A stretch of 64,000 bases of DNA from Bacillota bacterium (GCA_040754315.1 JBFMCS010000032.1:1-64000); one strand, 5' to 3'; positions 17,450-26,339 are shown, counted from the stretch's first letter. The notes: generated by a model from the letters alone, not told the origin. Numbers and translations are program-made.

Positions 17450-17820
17450 TCGTCTTTGTGCTTTTGTTTGCGGTGTTTACGGGCTACTACTTCTTCAGGG
17501 GCCTACTTTCGCAAGAAGAAGTGTTCGGTGCGGAGGCGCCAGCTGAGGCCCGGGCGGCACGGATCGGAGAGATCCTGGCCGATCCTGGGGCATACTCCGG
17601 GCAAATGCTGGTCGTAGAGGGTAAGATTTCGCTGGTCTGCGGCAGCGGCTGCTGGTTTTATATGGTATCGGCCGGTGAAAGGGAGGGCATCGTGGTGGAT
17701 CTGGCCCCCGCAGGTCTCACCGTGCCGAGGAGGATTAACGCCAGGGTACGAGTGTATGGCGGAGTGTTGGTTGACGGAAACAGGGTCCTGCTGGAAGGCT
17801 TGCGGGTGGAGTTTCTCTGA
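17434..17820 (+). CDS. exported OB-fold-like small protein
   Basis: This 128-residue protein has an N-terminal signal or anchor helix (~residues 4-22) followed by a domain with alternating strands, including GQMLVVEGKISLVCGSGCWFYM and ARVRVYGGVLVDGNRVLLEGLRV. The pattern suggests a small beta-barrel of the OB type, as found in several exported tRNA_anti-like proteins. Two cysteines in CGSGC could bind metal or form a disulfide. It overlaps the ABC ATPase gene and is last in the operon. It may act outside the membrane with the MacB-like transporter; no specific function is recognisable. Confidence 0.6.
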   Translation: MGKGVIVFVLLFAVFTGYYFFRGLLSQEEVFGAEAPAEARAARIGEILADPGAYSGQMLVVEGKISLVCGSGCWFYMVSAGEREGIVVDLAPAGLTVPRRINARVRVYGGVLVDGNRVLLEGLRVEFL

Positions 17821-17843
17821 TCTGTACCTTCCTCCATACAATA

Positions 17844-17873
17844 CCCGCCTGACTCTTTCGGCGGGCCTTTTTT
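17844..17873 (+). terminator. rho-independent terminator of the blaI-type operon
   Basis: CCCGCC (17844-17849) pairs with GGCGGG (17860-17865), followed by CCTTTTTT. It begins 23 bases after the last stop codon of the operon. Confidence 0.85.
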
Positions 17874-17945
17874 GGCAAAGGAGGGTTTGCAGGCCTTTGA
17901 TATGTGTGATACAGGGGGCGCTGGCTGGGGGGAATACCCTCAGGA

Positions 17946-19187
17946 TCATCTTTTCACGTCGCCAGTTATGGGCCAGTGCCCCCCGGTATGTGTCAGTTTG
18001 ATGCCGCGCGCAGAAAGGCTCTCCTCGAAGAGGTTGAACGGGACATCTTTGTGAGAGACTATGCCCGGTTTAAACATGCCGCTCAGTATCATCTGCACCC
18101 CAATGCTTGCAGTGAATGCCGTTGTGCGTGCCATGGCGGTAAACCCTGTTGCCAGGTCTCTCCTGTCGATAACCTGGTATACGGTTCTCACGCGCTGCCC
18201 GTTCTTGACCCCACGGGCATCTGCGCGGATCAAGGCAACATCCCGCTCGCGTTCCGCATACCAGAACTGCTCCTGGCTGCCCAACAGGCTTGCGAGGAAG
18301 TCTGCGGGCGACACCTCGCTTTCTCCCACTTTCAAAGGTGTATCCCCCAGAAAACCACACCTGGCCATAGTGTCCCAGAATTGGCCATGACCTGGCCAGC
18401 GGCATATGTACCGGCCCATCGTTCTGACGGTCTTCTCGATGCCAAGCGCATGGACGTACCGGGCGGAATTACCGTTCGGGAAACACTCAAGAGGATGGCC
18501 GAGTTCCTCGAGATAAAGCATGTGAGTGTTGTGAGGGGAAAACATCTCCACCGCCGGGATACGGATGACTCTCCCGTCACGCAAGAAGCGCGCTGGCCTG
18601 AAGTAGGATTTGAAGACGCCTTTGACGGACCATGTGAACTTGTATTTCAAAGGATTCCCCGCCGCGTCGATCTCAGGGAAACCCGCTCCGTAGGAATCGA
18701 GTTCGTGAACCTCATCGAGGTCCCTGGCCGCTTGGTGGCACAGTATGAGGTCTATCCCGGGATCCATGCCAAATTCGGGGAGAACGCATACCCCTTTTTC
18801 CCCTGCATCAAGGTCCAGCTGGTGAAGGCGCTCCCTGGCGGCTTCTAGCCTGGAGGCATCCTCTTCGCCTGGGTCCGTTAGGTAGGAGGCGTTAACGAGA
18901 TGGACTCCTGTTTTAACCGCAAGCTCAGCCAATGGGTAAGCGAACTCCGAGGGAAGCAAATCCAGGACGGCATCCGCGCCCGCCATTAACCTGGATATAT
19001 GCGCGCCGTCACGGGCGTCGGCAACGATCCCTGTGATTTTCGGAGAGTGAACCTGCAACATGCCATCCTCCAGGGCCTGGAGCCTGTCAGCCACGACTAT
19101 TTCCGAAACCGCGTCGCACTTGGCCAGGTCATGAAGCGCAGCCTTGCCCTGCATTCCCAAACCGAGAAGCAAGACTCTCTTCTTCAC
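17946..19187 (-). CDS. saccharopine dehydrogenase-like oxidoreductase (paralogue 1)
   Basis: An N-terminal Rossmann fold (VLLLGLGMQGKAAL) and the central PEFGMDPGIDLIL block place this ~413-residue protein in the saccharopine dehydrogenase / LOR-SDH family, which makes or cleaves secondary amines between amino and keto acids using NAD(P). The GTG at 19187 follows GGGGG and puts the Rossmann motif at the N-terminus as usual; a GTG at 19211 is possible. It is last in a minus-strand cluster with two other SDH-like genes, epimerase- and racemase-fold enzymes and a guanidino-modifying enzyme. It is closest to paralogue 3 in motif content. Its substrate is unknown; true saccharopine is only one option. 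Confidence 0.8.
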   Translation of the reverse strand: MKKRVLLLGLGMQGKAALHDLAKCDAVSEIVVADRLQALEDGMLQVHSPKITGIVADARDGAHISRLMAGADAVLDLLPSEFAYPLAELAVKTGVHLVNASYLTDPGEEDASRLEAARERLHQLDLDAGEKGVCVLPEFGMDPGIDLILCHQAARDLDEVHELDSYGAGFPEIDAAGNPLKYKFTWSVKGVFKSYFRPARFLRDGRVIRIPAVEMFSPHNTHMLYLEELGHPLECFPNGNSARYVHALGIEKTVRTMGRYICRWPGHGQFWDTMARCGFLGDTPLKVGESEVSPADFLASLLGSQEQFWYAERERDVALIRADARGVKNGQRVRTVYQVIDRRDLATGFTAMARTTAFTASIGVQMILSGMFKPGIVSHKDVPFNLFEESLSARGIKLTHTGGHWPITGDVKR

Positions 19188-19248
19188 TGCAGGAACCCCC
19201 AGTCCGGGCACAATTGGGGCCCGGCAATTGCGCGAGGGAAAAGATGAA

Positions 19249-20172
19249 TCAGCCCCGGCGCAAAAAACCGGTCATACAATGGATGCCTCCCAACCCCTTG
19301 AGCAATTCCGAAACATCAAGCTCGATCACTTCCACTCCTGCATCCTGCAGGATGGTTCTGGTCTTGGGATTGCCCGAGGGCATTAAGAGCGTGCTTGGTT
19401 TTAGTGCCACGAAGTTCAAGGCAAAGGTATTCTTAACCTCGTCAATATCCGATGCCTCCAGTATCCGGAACCCCCTGTCTCTCAAGGCGGCAATAACGTC
19501 GTAAGGTGTCTGCCACGGGAAGATCATTGCGGTATTCCTGTCCACCATGTTCATCACGCCGTCTATATGAGCCTGCCCGTACGGTATCTGAAAAGGGATT
19601 ACGTGCTCAACGCCCATGTTTCTCAGCTCATATTCCACCTGCCTGGCACCAGACGAATTACACCGGGAGCCTGTTCCTAGCAGTACCGTTTCCGGGTCGA
19701 TCCACATGCAGCATGCGCCCTCGAAAATACCGTCGGCATTTACAGTCTTCAGTATTGGCACACCGTGTTCCGCGAGCGCGCGCGCCACATACCTTTCCTC
19801 CCCGCGTCTTGCTGCCATGGCCGGCCTGCCGATGATAGCACCCTCTCGTGTCATGAACATTAGGTCTCTGACGAACAAGGCGTTCGGCCGGTCCCTGCGC
19901 GTTTCCCCGGCGTAGTAGACGTCAACGCCGTGGCTTCTGTAGAGAGCGGCCATCTCATCGTGCTGCTTCCGCGCCAGATGGGGGTCCATGGCCTCTCGCC
20001 ACCTGTACGCGATGGGGTCGCCTATGCCCTCGATCTCAGCCCCCGGCCGGTGAAGGAGTACTGCCCGGAGGGGCTCAACCTCCGACGTGACGCCCCAGTC
20101 ACCCCACAAATCCCCCATATCCTCAATAAACGTATCATGAGACGGAAACCATTTCTCGCCGGTTACTTCCAT
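19249..20172 (-). CDS. guanidino-modifying enzyme (arginine deiminase / dimethylargininase fold)
   Basis: This 307-residue protein has the residues of the amidinotransferase/deiminase fold: an acidic residue in GIFEGACCMW (Glu151), the HxD pair in QAHIDGVMNMVD (His202, Asp204) and the nucleophile in GGIHCMTG (Cys299). Such enzymes hydrolyse or transfer the guanidino group of arginine derivatives, as in arginine deiminase, dimethylargininase and cyanobacterial arginine dihydrolase. I chose the ATG at 20172 because GGGGAGG lies just before it. In cyanobacterial AgrE/ArgZ a related domain is fused to a LOR/SDH domain; here separate SDH-like genes flank it. This supports an arginine-derived substrate by analogy only. 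Confidence 0.8.
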   Translation of the reverse strand: MEVTGEKWFPSHDTFIEDMGDLWGDWGVTSEVEPLRAVLLHRPGAEIEGIGDPIAYRWREAMDPHLARKQHDEMAALYRSHGVDVYYAGETRRDRPNALFVRDLMFMTREGAIIGRPAMAARRGEERYVARALAEHGVPILKTVNADGIFEGACCMWIDPETVLLGTGSRCNSSGARQVEYELRNMGVEHVIPFQIPYGQAHIDGVMNMVDRNTAMIFPWQTPYDVIAALRDRGFRILEASDIDEVKNTFALNFVALKPSTLLMPSGNPKTRTILQDAGVEVIELDVSELLKGLGGIHCMTGFLRRG

Positions 20173-20275
20173 CGTGATTCCTCCCCAGATCCCCCAAAGA
20201 GGAAATACTCTTTCACCGCTTTTACTTCGCCCGGAAGTAGTCCCCGAGTGTATCCCGGAAAGAAGCGCCGTGGTC

Positions 20276-21427
20276 CTAGGGTTCAAGGTCAAGATGGCCT
20301 GAGCGCTCATTGAGCACCAAGCCCCGCTTCTTCAATTCGTTAAAGAAGAACGAGGCTTCAAAACACATATCCGGCGATACGACACCCCGGGTGCTTACAC
20401 CGGCTGCCAGCATCTGGGTGCCCACAGACATGGGGAGTCCAGTGTTCTTCGAATACGCTCCAGGTATTCCCCAGGCATCCTCGGGCGGGTGCGTTGTGTA
20501 AAACGAGAGAGTGAGGGGCTGCCCGCCCTGCATGGCCTGGATTTCCACAACGAGCCCGAATCCCCATATCTCCTCCTCAGCCAGGACTTTGCTGGAAAAC
20601 ACGAATCGCTCCATGAACTCCATGGGCTCGATCATTGCATCCCCGACCCTGACCTTTCCGGCGGTGAAGAACCCGAACTCGTGAAGAAACCGAAGGTAAG
20701 AACGTACTTTCGGTGTCCAGGTTCCCCTCACGCTCACACTCCTGACCGACGGGAAAGAGCGTGGTATCGTGAAGACTTCTGAATGGGGCACGTAGTAGGT
20801 CTCCTGAGGCCCTATCGGGTGCGGAAAGTGCACAGTCTTAGGCCCCGAAAATGGGGGGACCCTGTGGTACTGCCCGTCCTTCAGGTACATTCTCCCTGTC
20901 TCCTGGGGATCCACCTCCCACGTGGTGGTATGGACGAGCCCCGGAGCAGTCGCGAGGGCCCTGTAGGAGGCAAAGGCGATGTGCACGTCACGCAACTCAT
21001 CACAGCGATCCAGGGCATACCGGGCTATCATGTTGGTGACGCCGGGTGAGATCCCGCAGCACACCACGAAGGTAAGGCCAGCTTCCTCGAACCGTTCATG
21101 CATTTTTAGCTGCTCGGCTGTGGCCCCGATGTCAATCCCGTTCACGCCGGCTTTCAAGGCCATTTCCGTGACGTAGGTATCGTACTTGAAGGGGAGGCAG
21201 TTGCACACCAGTGGGAATTCCCCGATTAGCCGGAGAAGGGCCCTCTCGTCCTCCACCTCCAGGGGAAAAGCCCTGAACCTGCTGTCTTCAAGGGAGGATA
21301 CCAGGCTTTCGGCTCTTGACATGTCAGCATCGGCTACCACCACACGGGAAAACGTACTTGTAGCTGCCAGATCCCTGACCACCTCGGACCCGATCAAGCC
21401 CGCCCCACCCAGGACAATAAGATCCAT
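20276..21427 (-). CDS. saccharopine dehydrogenase-like oxidoreductase (paralogue 2)
   Basis: Residues 1-15 (MDLIVLGGAGLIGSE) form a Rossmann dinucleotide motif and the CCGISPGVTNMIA block matches the family's central region. At 383 residues it is shorter and clearly divergent from the two other SDH-like proteins in the cluster, so the three are not recent copies. The ATG at 21427 follows GGGGG. It lies between the NhaC antiporter (59 bases upstream) and the guanidino-modifying enzyme. It probably oxidises or reduces a C-N bond in an amino-acid conjugate. Confidence 0.78.
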   Translation of the reverse strand: MDLIVLGGAGLIGSEVVRDLAATSTFSRVVVADADMSRAESLVSSLEDSRFRAFPLEVEDERALLRLIGEFPLVCNCLPFKYDTYVTEMALKAGVNGIDIGATAEQLKMHERFEEAGLTFVVCCGISPGVTNMIARYALDRCDELRDVHIAFASYRALATAPGLVHTTTWEVDPQETGRMYLKDGQYHRVPPFSGPKTVHFPHPIGPQETYYVPHSEVFTIPRSFPSVRSVSVRGTWTPKVRSYLRFLHEFGFFTAGKVRVGDAMIEPMEFMERFVFSSKVLAEEEIWGFGLVVEIQAMQGGQPLTLSFYTTHPPEDAWGIPGAYSKNTGLPMSVGTQMLAAGVSTRGVVSPDMCFEASFFFNELKKRGLVLNERSGHLDLEP

Positions 21428-21486
21428 CGGAAACCCCCTCGTTTAGCAGGCGGGGGGAGGCGGCAAGCCCTCCCCCCACTTCGTAC

Positions 21487-23052
21487 TCAGTCTCCGGTGC
21501 TGCTGCCCGGTTTTTCCTCCAAGAGAAGAGGCCTGCCCGTGGCTTTGGATATGGCGAGTATGGCTCCAGCCAGCACTGCCAGCGTGATGCTAAGAGCAAG
21601 GGGGCCGCTGGGCGCAAAGCCAGCTACGATATACCCGACCCCGGCTGCCAGTGCAGCAGTCAGCGCGTAAGGCAGCTGTGTTGTCACGTGATCTATATGA
21701 TCGCAGGTAGACCCGATCGAGGACAGGATGGTCGTGTCTGAGACGGGGGAGCTGTGGTCTCCGAAGATTCCCCCGCTTAGGGCCGCGCCGATCGCCGGGT
21801 ATATGGATACATCCAGGGCCAGGGCCAGGGGTATGGCGATCGGCATGAATATGGCAAACGTTCCCCAGGAGGTACCGGTCGAGAAGGCCGTTGCCGCGGC
21901 TGCTAGGAAGATCAAAAGGTAGAGCAGGTGGGGTGAAAGCGCGCCCTCAGCTATCCCCACGATGTACGGGGCCGTGCCGACTCCTTTGCACACGCTGCCT
22001 ATCCCCCATGCAAGTACCAGGATAACCATGGCATCCATCATGCCGCGAACGCCTTCCATCCAGTTGCGGATCCCGGTCTTGAAGGTGAACACCCCGCTTT
22101 TCACGCCCATTATGAAGGCTACGACACCGGCTACGAAGAAGGACATTATCAAGGAAGGCATGGTGCTGGCGTGCGGGAATGCCTCGAAGAAGCCGCGCCC
22201 GGGGAACCCTCCCGTCCAGAGGAACATGCCGAAGATGCAGATCACAAGGCAGATGATTGGGAGAAACATGTTCCACACGGTTGGCCTTGCGCCATCTGGG
22301 ATCTTGACCTCGATCTCATCCCGCAAGGGCTCGGCTCCGTCTCTCAGGAGCTTGCCCTCACGCCTAGCACGCATCTCTGCAAGCCGCATCGGCCCGTATT
22401 CCAGGTTTGTGGCGGCTATGACCAGTACCATGAGTATCGCTGCTATCGTGTAAAGCTGGAATGGTATGCTCCTGGTAAACGCAAGAAACACGCTCTCCGT
22501 GATATTGGCCTCCTGGAACTCCGTCCCTATCAGGCCCATTATGTAGGCCCCCCAGGAGGTTATGGGCAGGAGGCATGGGACGGCGGCGCTAGTAGAGTCG
22601 ACGATGTAGGCAAGTTTCTCCCTGGACACGCGCACCCTGTCGGTGATGGGCCGGAATATTGGACCGACAACCACCGGGTTCGTAGAATCGCTGAAGAAGA
22701 TGGCAAGCCCGCCGAGCCACGTTACCGTCTGAGCGCTCCGAGGACTGGTAATGCGCTCCCGCATGGCTTCAGCAAAGGCATGCGCGCCGCCACCCCTCTC
22801 TATGAGGGCCGCGAAGCCTCCCAGGACCACAAGCATCACGATGACCGATGCATTCCATGAATCCGCCAGGTTAGGCACAAGGAAGTGCCTGAAGGAATCG
22901 ACCACCCCCACCCAGGGGTTTCCATGAGCCAGCATGGTTGCCCCTATCCACACGCCCAAGAAAAGACTCAGGATGACCTGTTTGGTCCAGATTGCCAGCC
23001 CGATAGCCACAATGGGCGGCAAAAGGGACAGGATGCCAAAAGTCGTTTCCAC
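21487..23052 (-). CDS. NhaC-family Na+/H+ antiporter-type transporter
   Basis: This 521-residue protein has about 11-12 membrane helices and belongs to the NhaC/ion-transporter superfamily. Members exchange Na+ for H+, or exchange metabolites such as malate and lactate or amino acids. The motif SDSTNPVVVGPIF and the later GTSWGTFAIFMPIAIPLA block are typical. The GTG at 23052 is seven bases after AGGAGGG. Placement inside an amino-acid enzyme cluster suggests it carries the pathway substrate or product in or out. It is the first gene after a 255-base gap that holds a palindromic candidate operator. Confidence 0.85.
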   Translation of the reverse strand: METTFGILSLLPPIVAIGLAIWTKQVILSLFLGVWIGATMLAHGNPWVGVVDSFRHFLVPNLADSWNASVIVMLVVLGGFAALIERGGGAHAFAEAMRERITSPRSAQTVTWLGGLAIFFSDSTNPVVVGPIFRPITDRVRVSREKLAYIVDSTSAAVPCLLPITSWGAYIMGLIGTEFQEANITESVFLAFTRSIPFQLYTIAAILMVLVIAATNLEYGPMRLAEMRARREGKLLRDGAEPLRDEIEVKIPDGARPTVWNMFLPIICLVICIFGMFLWTGGFPGRGFFEAFPHASTMPSLIMSFFVAGVVAFIMGVKSGVFTFKTGIRNWMEGVRGMMDAMVILVLAWGIGSVCKGVGTAPYIVGIAEGALSPHLLYLLIFLAAAATAFSTGTSWGTFAIFMPIAIPLALALDVSIYPAIGAALSGGIFGDHSSPVSDTTILSSIGSTCDHIDHVTTQLPYALTAALAAGVGYIVAGFAPSGPLALSITLAVLAGAILAISKATGRPLLLEEKPGSSTGD

Positions 23053-23200
23053 ATTCCATCCCTCCTAATAGAAGCGTGGTCCGGCACCGCTAGGCCGTGA
23101 ACCGACATTTCCCTCTTCATCGATCACCCCCTTGAGACTGATAGTCCCTTCCATGCAGTCATTAGATTCTCTTCCCAGGCCTCCTAAAGAGAAAGGCATC

Positions 23201-23214
23201 CAAGGTATACCTTG
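23201..23214. promoter_or_regulatory. candidate GntR operator (14-base palindrome)
   Basis: CAAGGTATACCTTG is a perfect 14-base palindrome about 150 bases upstream of the NhaC gene, in the only sizeable gap of the minus-strand cluster. Its core GGTATACC fits the GT-n-AC pattern bound by GntR/FCD regulators, and a GntR/FCD gene heads the cluster. No -35/-10 pair is obvious beside it. Confidence 0.5.
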
Positions 23215-23306
23215 CGTGAAGGGGCGCTTCTGGACCTACTGGGTGACGGAGGTAGCCTTCCACTCGTATTCCTCTTGTGGGTCATGATGCTAAGAGGTCA
23301 TCCGGC

Positions 23307-24032
23307 TCAATGGAGGCTCCAATAAACCCAGTTGGTCAGTGTTACGATGTCAAACACCGGCAGTCTTGCCGCTTTCCTGATATCGGGAGAGAACGATGGC
23401 AAGTCCGTGCATTCAATGACTATCGCGCCAACACTGGGGTCATGCCTTACGATTCTTTCCATGGCAACCTCGACAACCTGTGCCCGGAATCTCTCGACGT
23501 CAACCGTGGCACCGGGTTCATCGCGAACTCGGGAGAAAACACCAGTGTCCTGGATCCCCGCAATGCATACCGGGATCCTCTCGTCTATACCCACTGCCTG
23601 CAAGTGTTCCTTCGTGAGGAAGCGCTCGTCTGCGGTCAGGATCCCAACTGCCTTGCCAGGGTCTATCATGGTGTGCACCATGGGGACCTGGAGCAAGCTT
23701 GACGTGAATACCGGGATCCTTACGGCAGCCGCCAGGTGGTGCTGGAAAATTGCGTTGAAGCCGCAGCTGGTGGTCACAGCTCGTATGCCATCCCTCTCCA
23801 TCTCCTTTGCTGCCCTTACCATCTCCTGGAGCACCTCAGGGCTCGGCATCTCAACGACCGTGGAAAAGGATGCCCCCTTAACTCGCTCGAAGCGGACCGG
23901 AAACTCAAACGTATCAGGGTGAAGGAAATGGCCGGGGATGGCCTCAAACTGCGAAAGGTCCTGCGGCCCGCTTTCCCAGCGCAGTATTCCAATGAAGATC
24001 CCTTTGTCACGCTCAGAGCCAGATCCGGCCAT
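23307..24032 (-). CDS. Asp/Glu racemase-superfamily enzyme
   Basis: This 241-residue protein has two catalytic cysteines where the Asp/Glu/hydantoin racemase and maleate isomerase superfamily has them: Cys90 in VTTSCGFN and Cys208 in VIECTDLP. One takes the alpha proton and the other returns it on the opposite face. The ATG at 24032 follows GGAGGTGACGGCTG and overlaps the end of the upstream epimerase gene by 20 bases, so the two stereochemical enzymes are translationally linked. The amino acid acted on is unknown. Decarboxylases and isomerases share the fold, so the reaction is not certain. Confidence 0.75.
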   Translation of the reverse strand: MAGSGSERDKGIFIGILRWESGPQDLSQFEAIPGHFLHPDTFEFPVRFERVKGASFSTVVEMPSPEVLQEMVRAAKEMERDGIRAVTTSCGFNAIFQHHLAAAVRIPVFTSSLLQVPMVHTMIDPGKAVGILTADERFLTKEHLQAVGIDERIPVCIAGIQDTGVFSRVRDEPGATVDVERFRAQVVEVAMERIVRHDPSVGAIVIECTDLPSFSPDIRKAARLPVFDIVTLTNWVYWSLH

Positions 24033-24954
24033 CAGCCGTCACCTCCACTTTAGAGTGCGAGAACCGGGCTTTTACAGGTCTCCCGCGCCGGAGAGTCATT
24101 GATAGCTCCGTTACCTCTGGTCCAGCCAGGTTCGGCCCGCCTCCAGTCTCGAAGCGGAGCATGGCAGGGCCCTCATCAGGTACTCCTCTATCGTCCATCT
24201 CTCCTGATTCAGCGCACGCGACCCCAATGGCAACCGTACCCGTTCCACAGGCAGGCTCTACGTGCCCTGAGGGAATGCTGTGGGGGTAAACAGCCCTTAA
24301 GTCCCCGCCCTGGCGGGGATGCCAGTCATAGAGGGCAAAATCAAGGTTTTCTTGGCCCGTGATCGCCTTGAAGCCTTCCTGCAGCCTTACGAGTGTTTCG
24401 AGCGCCGCCGTGTTCATCTTGTCGAAATCCGCCTCTTGGCACGCGGCTCTGACCTCGTCTGCATTCAGTACGAGGAATTTGCCCACCCGCATTGCATTGA
24501 CACCGGGCAGCCGGACGGGCCCTACTCCCAGGTCGTAGCACTCTGAGAGGAATGCTCCCATATCGGTTGTGACCTTTCCGGCCTTTCCCCCTGAGACCTC
24601 TATAGCGACCTCCACCAGGCCAGCATCTGTTTCGATATGCACCTTCGTGACGGGTTCGATGACCGGTATTCCAAATCTCTCAGCCAGCCCAGCCTCAACA
24701 AGAGCCTTGCCAAGAACCTGGGTGAAGCCGCCGCAGGCGCTGATGAACCTGCGTGAGGTAAAGCCCACTATCTTTGCCTTGATGTCTCCATGGCCCTCCG
24801 GAGCGTACAGAATCCCTGCCTCATGGCCGCTGACGCACGTATGCCCCATGGCCCTCAGGGAGACTTCTATTTCGGTTTCCCTTGGGACTTCATCGCCGCA
24901 GAGCACCACGATGGTATTCCCGCCCATGTGGCCCTTCACGAAGCTAATCCTCAT
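24013..24954 (-). CDS. DapF-fold epimerase/racemase (diaminopimelate epimerase or PrpF-like)
   Basis: This 313-residue protein shows the two-domain pattern of cofactor-independent epimerases: a first cysteine in SACGGFTQ (Cys74) and a second in EPACGTGTVAIG (Cys236). Diaminopimelate epimerase, proline racemase and PrpF isomerase share this. The overall length and sequence are not those of standard DapF, and the context is a catabolic-type cluster, so a related amino-acid or acid epimerase is more likely. The ATG at 24954 follows AGGAGG; the frame is open further upstream without a good site. Confidence 0.72.
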   Translation of the reverse strand: MRISFVKGHMGGNTIVVLCGDEVPRETEIEVSLRAMGHTCVSGHEAGILYAPEGHGDIKAKIVGFTSRRFISACGGFTQVLGKALVEAGLAERFGIPVIEPVTKVHIETDAGLVEVAIEVSGGKAGKVTTDMGAFLSECYDLGVGPVRLPGVNAMRVGKFLVLNADEVRAACQEADFDKMNTAALETLVRLQEGFKAITGQENLDFALYDWHPRQGGDLRAVYPHSIPSGHVEPACGTGTVAIGVACAESGEMDDRGVPDEGPAMLRFETGGGPNLAGPEVTELSMTLRRGRPVKARFSHSKVEVTADGRIWL

Positions 24955-24994
24955 CTTGTGCCTGCCTCCTGCGCCATTGCCTTGGAGCGTGTTG

Positions 24995-26314
24995 TCAGCC
25001 GCTGAGCACCGCCTCTTCTTTGCGGGACCGCAATCCCTCGACCTCAAGTTCGTCCAGCACAGGCTCATAGATCGCCCGGTGAATGGGGATCTGCACCCCG
25101 GCCTCACGGATCCTTCCCTCAAGGATGAGGCTCGACACGATCCCTACCGGAAGCCCCGTGGTCCTGGCAATGGCGCTGTCTCCGCCAGGGACCCCGTAAT
25201 CCACGAGTGTTGAGACAAGCCTCTTTCGGGTGCTGCCTTTTTCCTCCACATCCAGCTCAATCTGCATGACCAGCATGTCCCGTTCAGTCTTCTCATAGCG
25301 AAGCCTCTCCAAGAGTAAATCAGTGACAGCCTCTCTCACTGAGCCTTCCTTTCTCCCGGTGGCACGCTCATCCAGAAGCCCAAGCCACTGTATCCTCTTC
25401 ATAACCGCTGAATGCCTCGGGACCGACAGCTGAGCAACCAAGCGCTCCTCGAGATCCGAAGCCTTGCCCCCTCCAAGAAGGCTGCGGCACAGGTCCCCGT
25501 AGGTCATGCCGGTGAGATCCATCCTCTCTCCGCGGAGTATTCCAAGGCTGATCAAAGCGGATAGGGTTTCACACCATCCGGTGTAGCGGTATGTCCCCCG
25601 GAAGATTTCCCTGACCTCTTGTATCCCGTAAAGGTCTTTGTACTGGAGGGCGTCTCCGTTAGGGTAGACTTCAAACCAGCACAGATCCTCCACGTACTCC
25701 AGGGAGTAGTGTTCCAGCAGCGTTTCTCCCGGCACCTTAACCTCGAGCCCGCCAGCCAGGTACCTGGCTGGTCGCCGGGATGCCTCAAGAAGGTCATGAG
25801 GCGACCAGGAGAACTTGTATCCAAAGGGATTGGTGTTCGCTTCAGGCGCAGGGAGTGCGCCACAGCAGGACCTGAAGCCGGTGACGGTCCCTCCTTCACG
25901 TTTTGCGCGGTCGATGGCCTTCGCTGCCAGCATGTGATCGATGCCGGGGTCCACCCCGATTTCACACATCAGCACTATGCCGGCTCTCACCGCCTCCTCA
26001 TGGAGGCTACGCGTGCCTTCACTAGGGTAGCTCGCACTTACCATAGGCTTCCTGGCCTCCAGGCATAGCGCGGCGATTTCGGCCTGGAAATGAGCGGGGA
26101 GGAGGTTGACAACGATGTCAGCCTCCAGCATGAGCGAGAACGTCCCCCTCGCATCCAGCGAAAGGGACTCTGCTCTTGGGTGCCCACCGGCCACGTTCTG
26201 GGCATTCTCCTGATCGCGATCCACTATCTTCAGGTGGTATACAGGGTTTCTGAGAAGATATTGTACGCACGGCCTGGCAACTCTGCCTGCGCCAAGGACA
26301 AGAATGGTCTTCAC
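24995..26314 (-). CDS. saccharopine dehydrogenase-like oxidoreductase (paralogue 3)
   Basis: This is the longest of the three SDH-like proteins (439 residues). It opens with MKTILVLGAGRVARP, a Lys9-like Rossmann motif, and contains CEIGVDPGIDHMLA and NPFGYKFSWSPHDLL, the hallmarks of saccharopine reductase-type enzymes. The C-terminal region is a regular SDH C domain. It follows the GntR gene by 25 bases and precedes the DapF-like gene by 40, so it is the first enzyme of the unit. Reductive joining or oxidative cleavage of an amino acid and a keto acid is expected; the actual substrates are unknown. Confidence 0.82.
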   Translation of the reverse strand: MKTILVLGAGRVARPCVQYLLRNPVYHLKIVDRDQENAQNVAGGHPRAESLSLDARGTFSLMLEADIVVNLLPAHFQAEIAALCLEARKPMVSASYPSEGTRSLHEEAVRAGIVLMCEIGVDPGIDHMLAAKAIDRAKREGGTVTGFRSCCGALPAPEANTNPFGYKFSWSPHDLLEASRRPARYLAGGLEVKVPGETLLEHYSLEYVEDLCWFEVYPNGDALQYKDLYGIQEVREIFRGTYRYTGWCETLSALISLGILRGERMDLTGMTYGDLCRSLLGGGKASDLEERLVAQLSVPRHSAVMKRIQWLGLLDERATGRKEGSVREAVTDLLLERLRYEKTERDMLVMQIELDVEEKGSTRKRLVSTLVDYGVPGGDSAIARTTGLPVGIVSSLILEGRIREAGVQIPIHRAIYEPVLDELEVEGLRSRKEEAVLSG

Positions 26315-26339
26315 GCCGGTGACACCTCCAGTTCGTTTT

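Noticed and set aside
21947-22276. Open frame inside the NhaC gene on the same strand
   Set aside because: It is an out-of-frame shadow of the clearly coding NhaC frame, with no family match.
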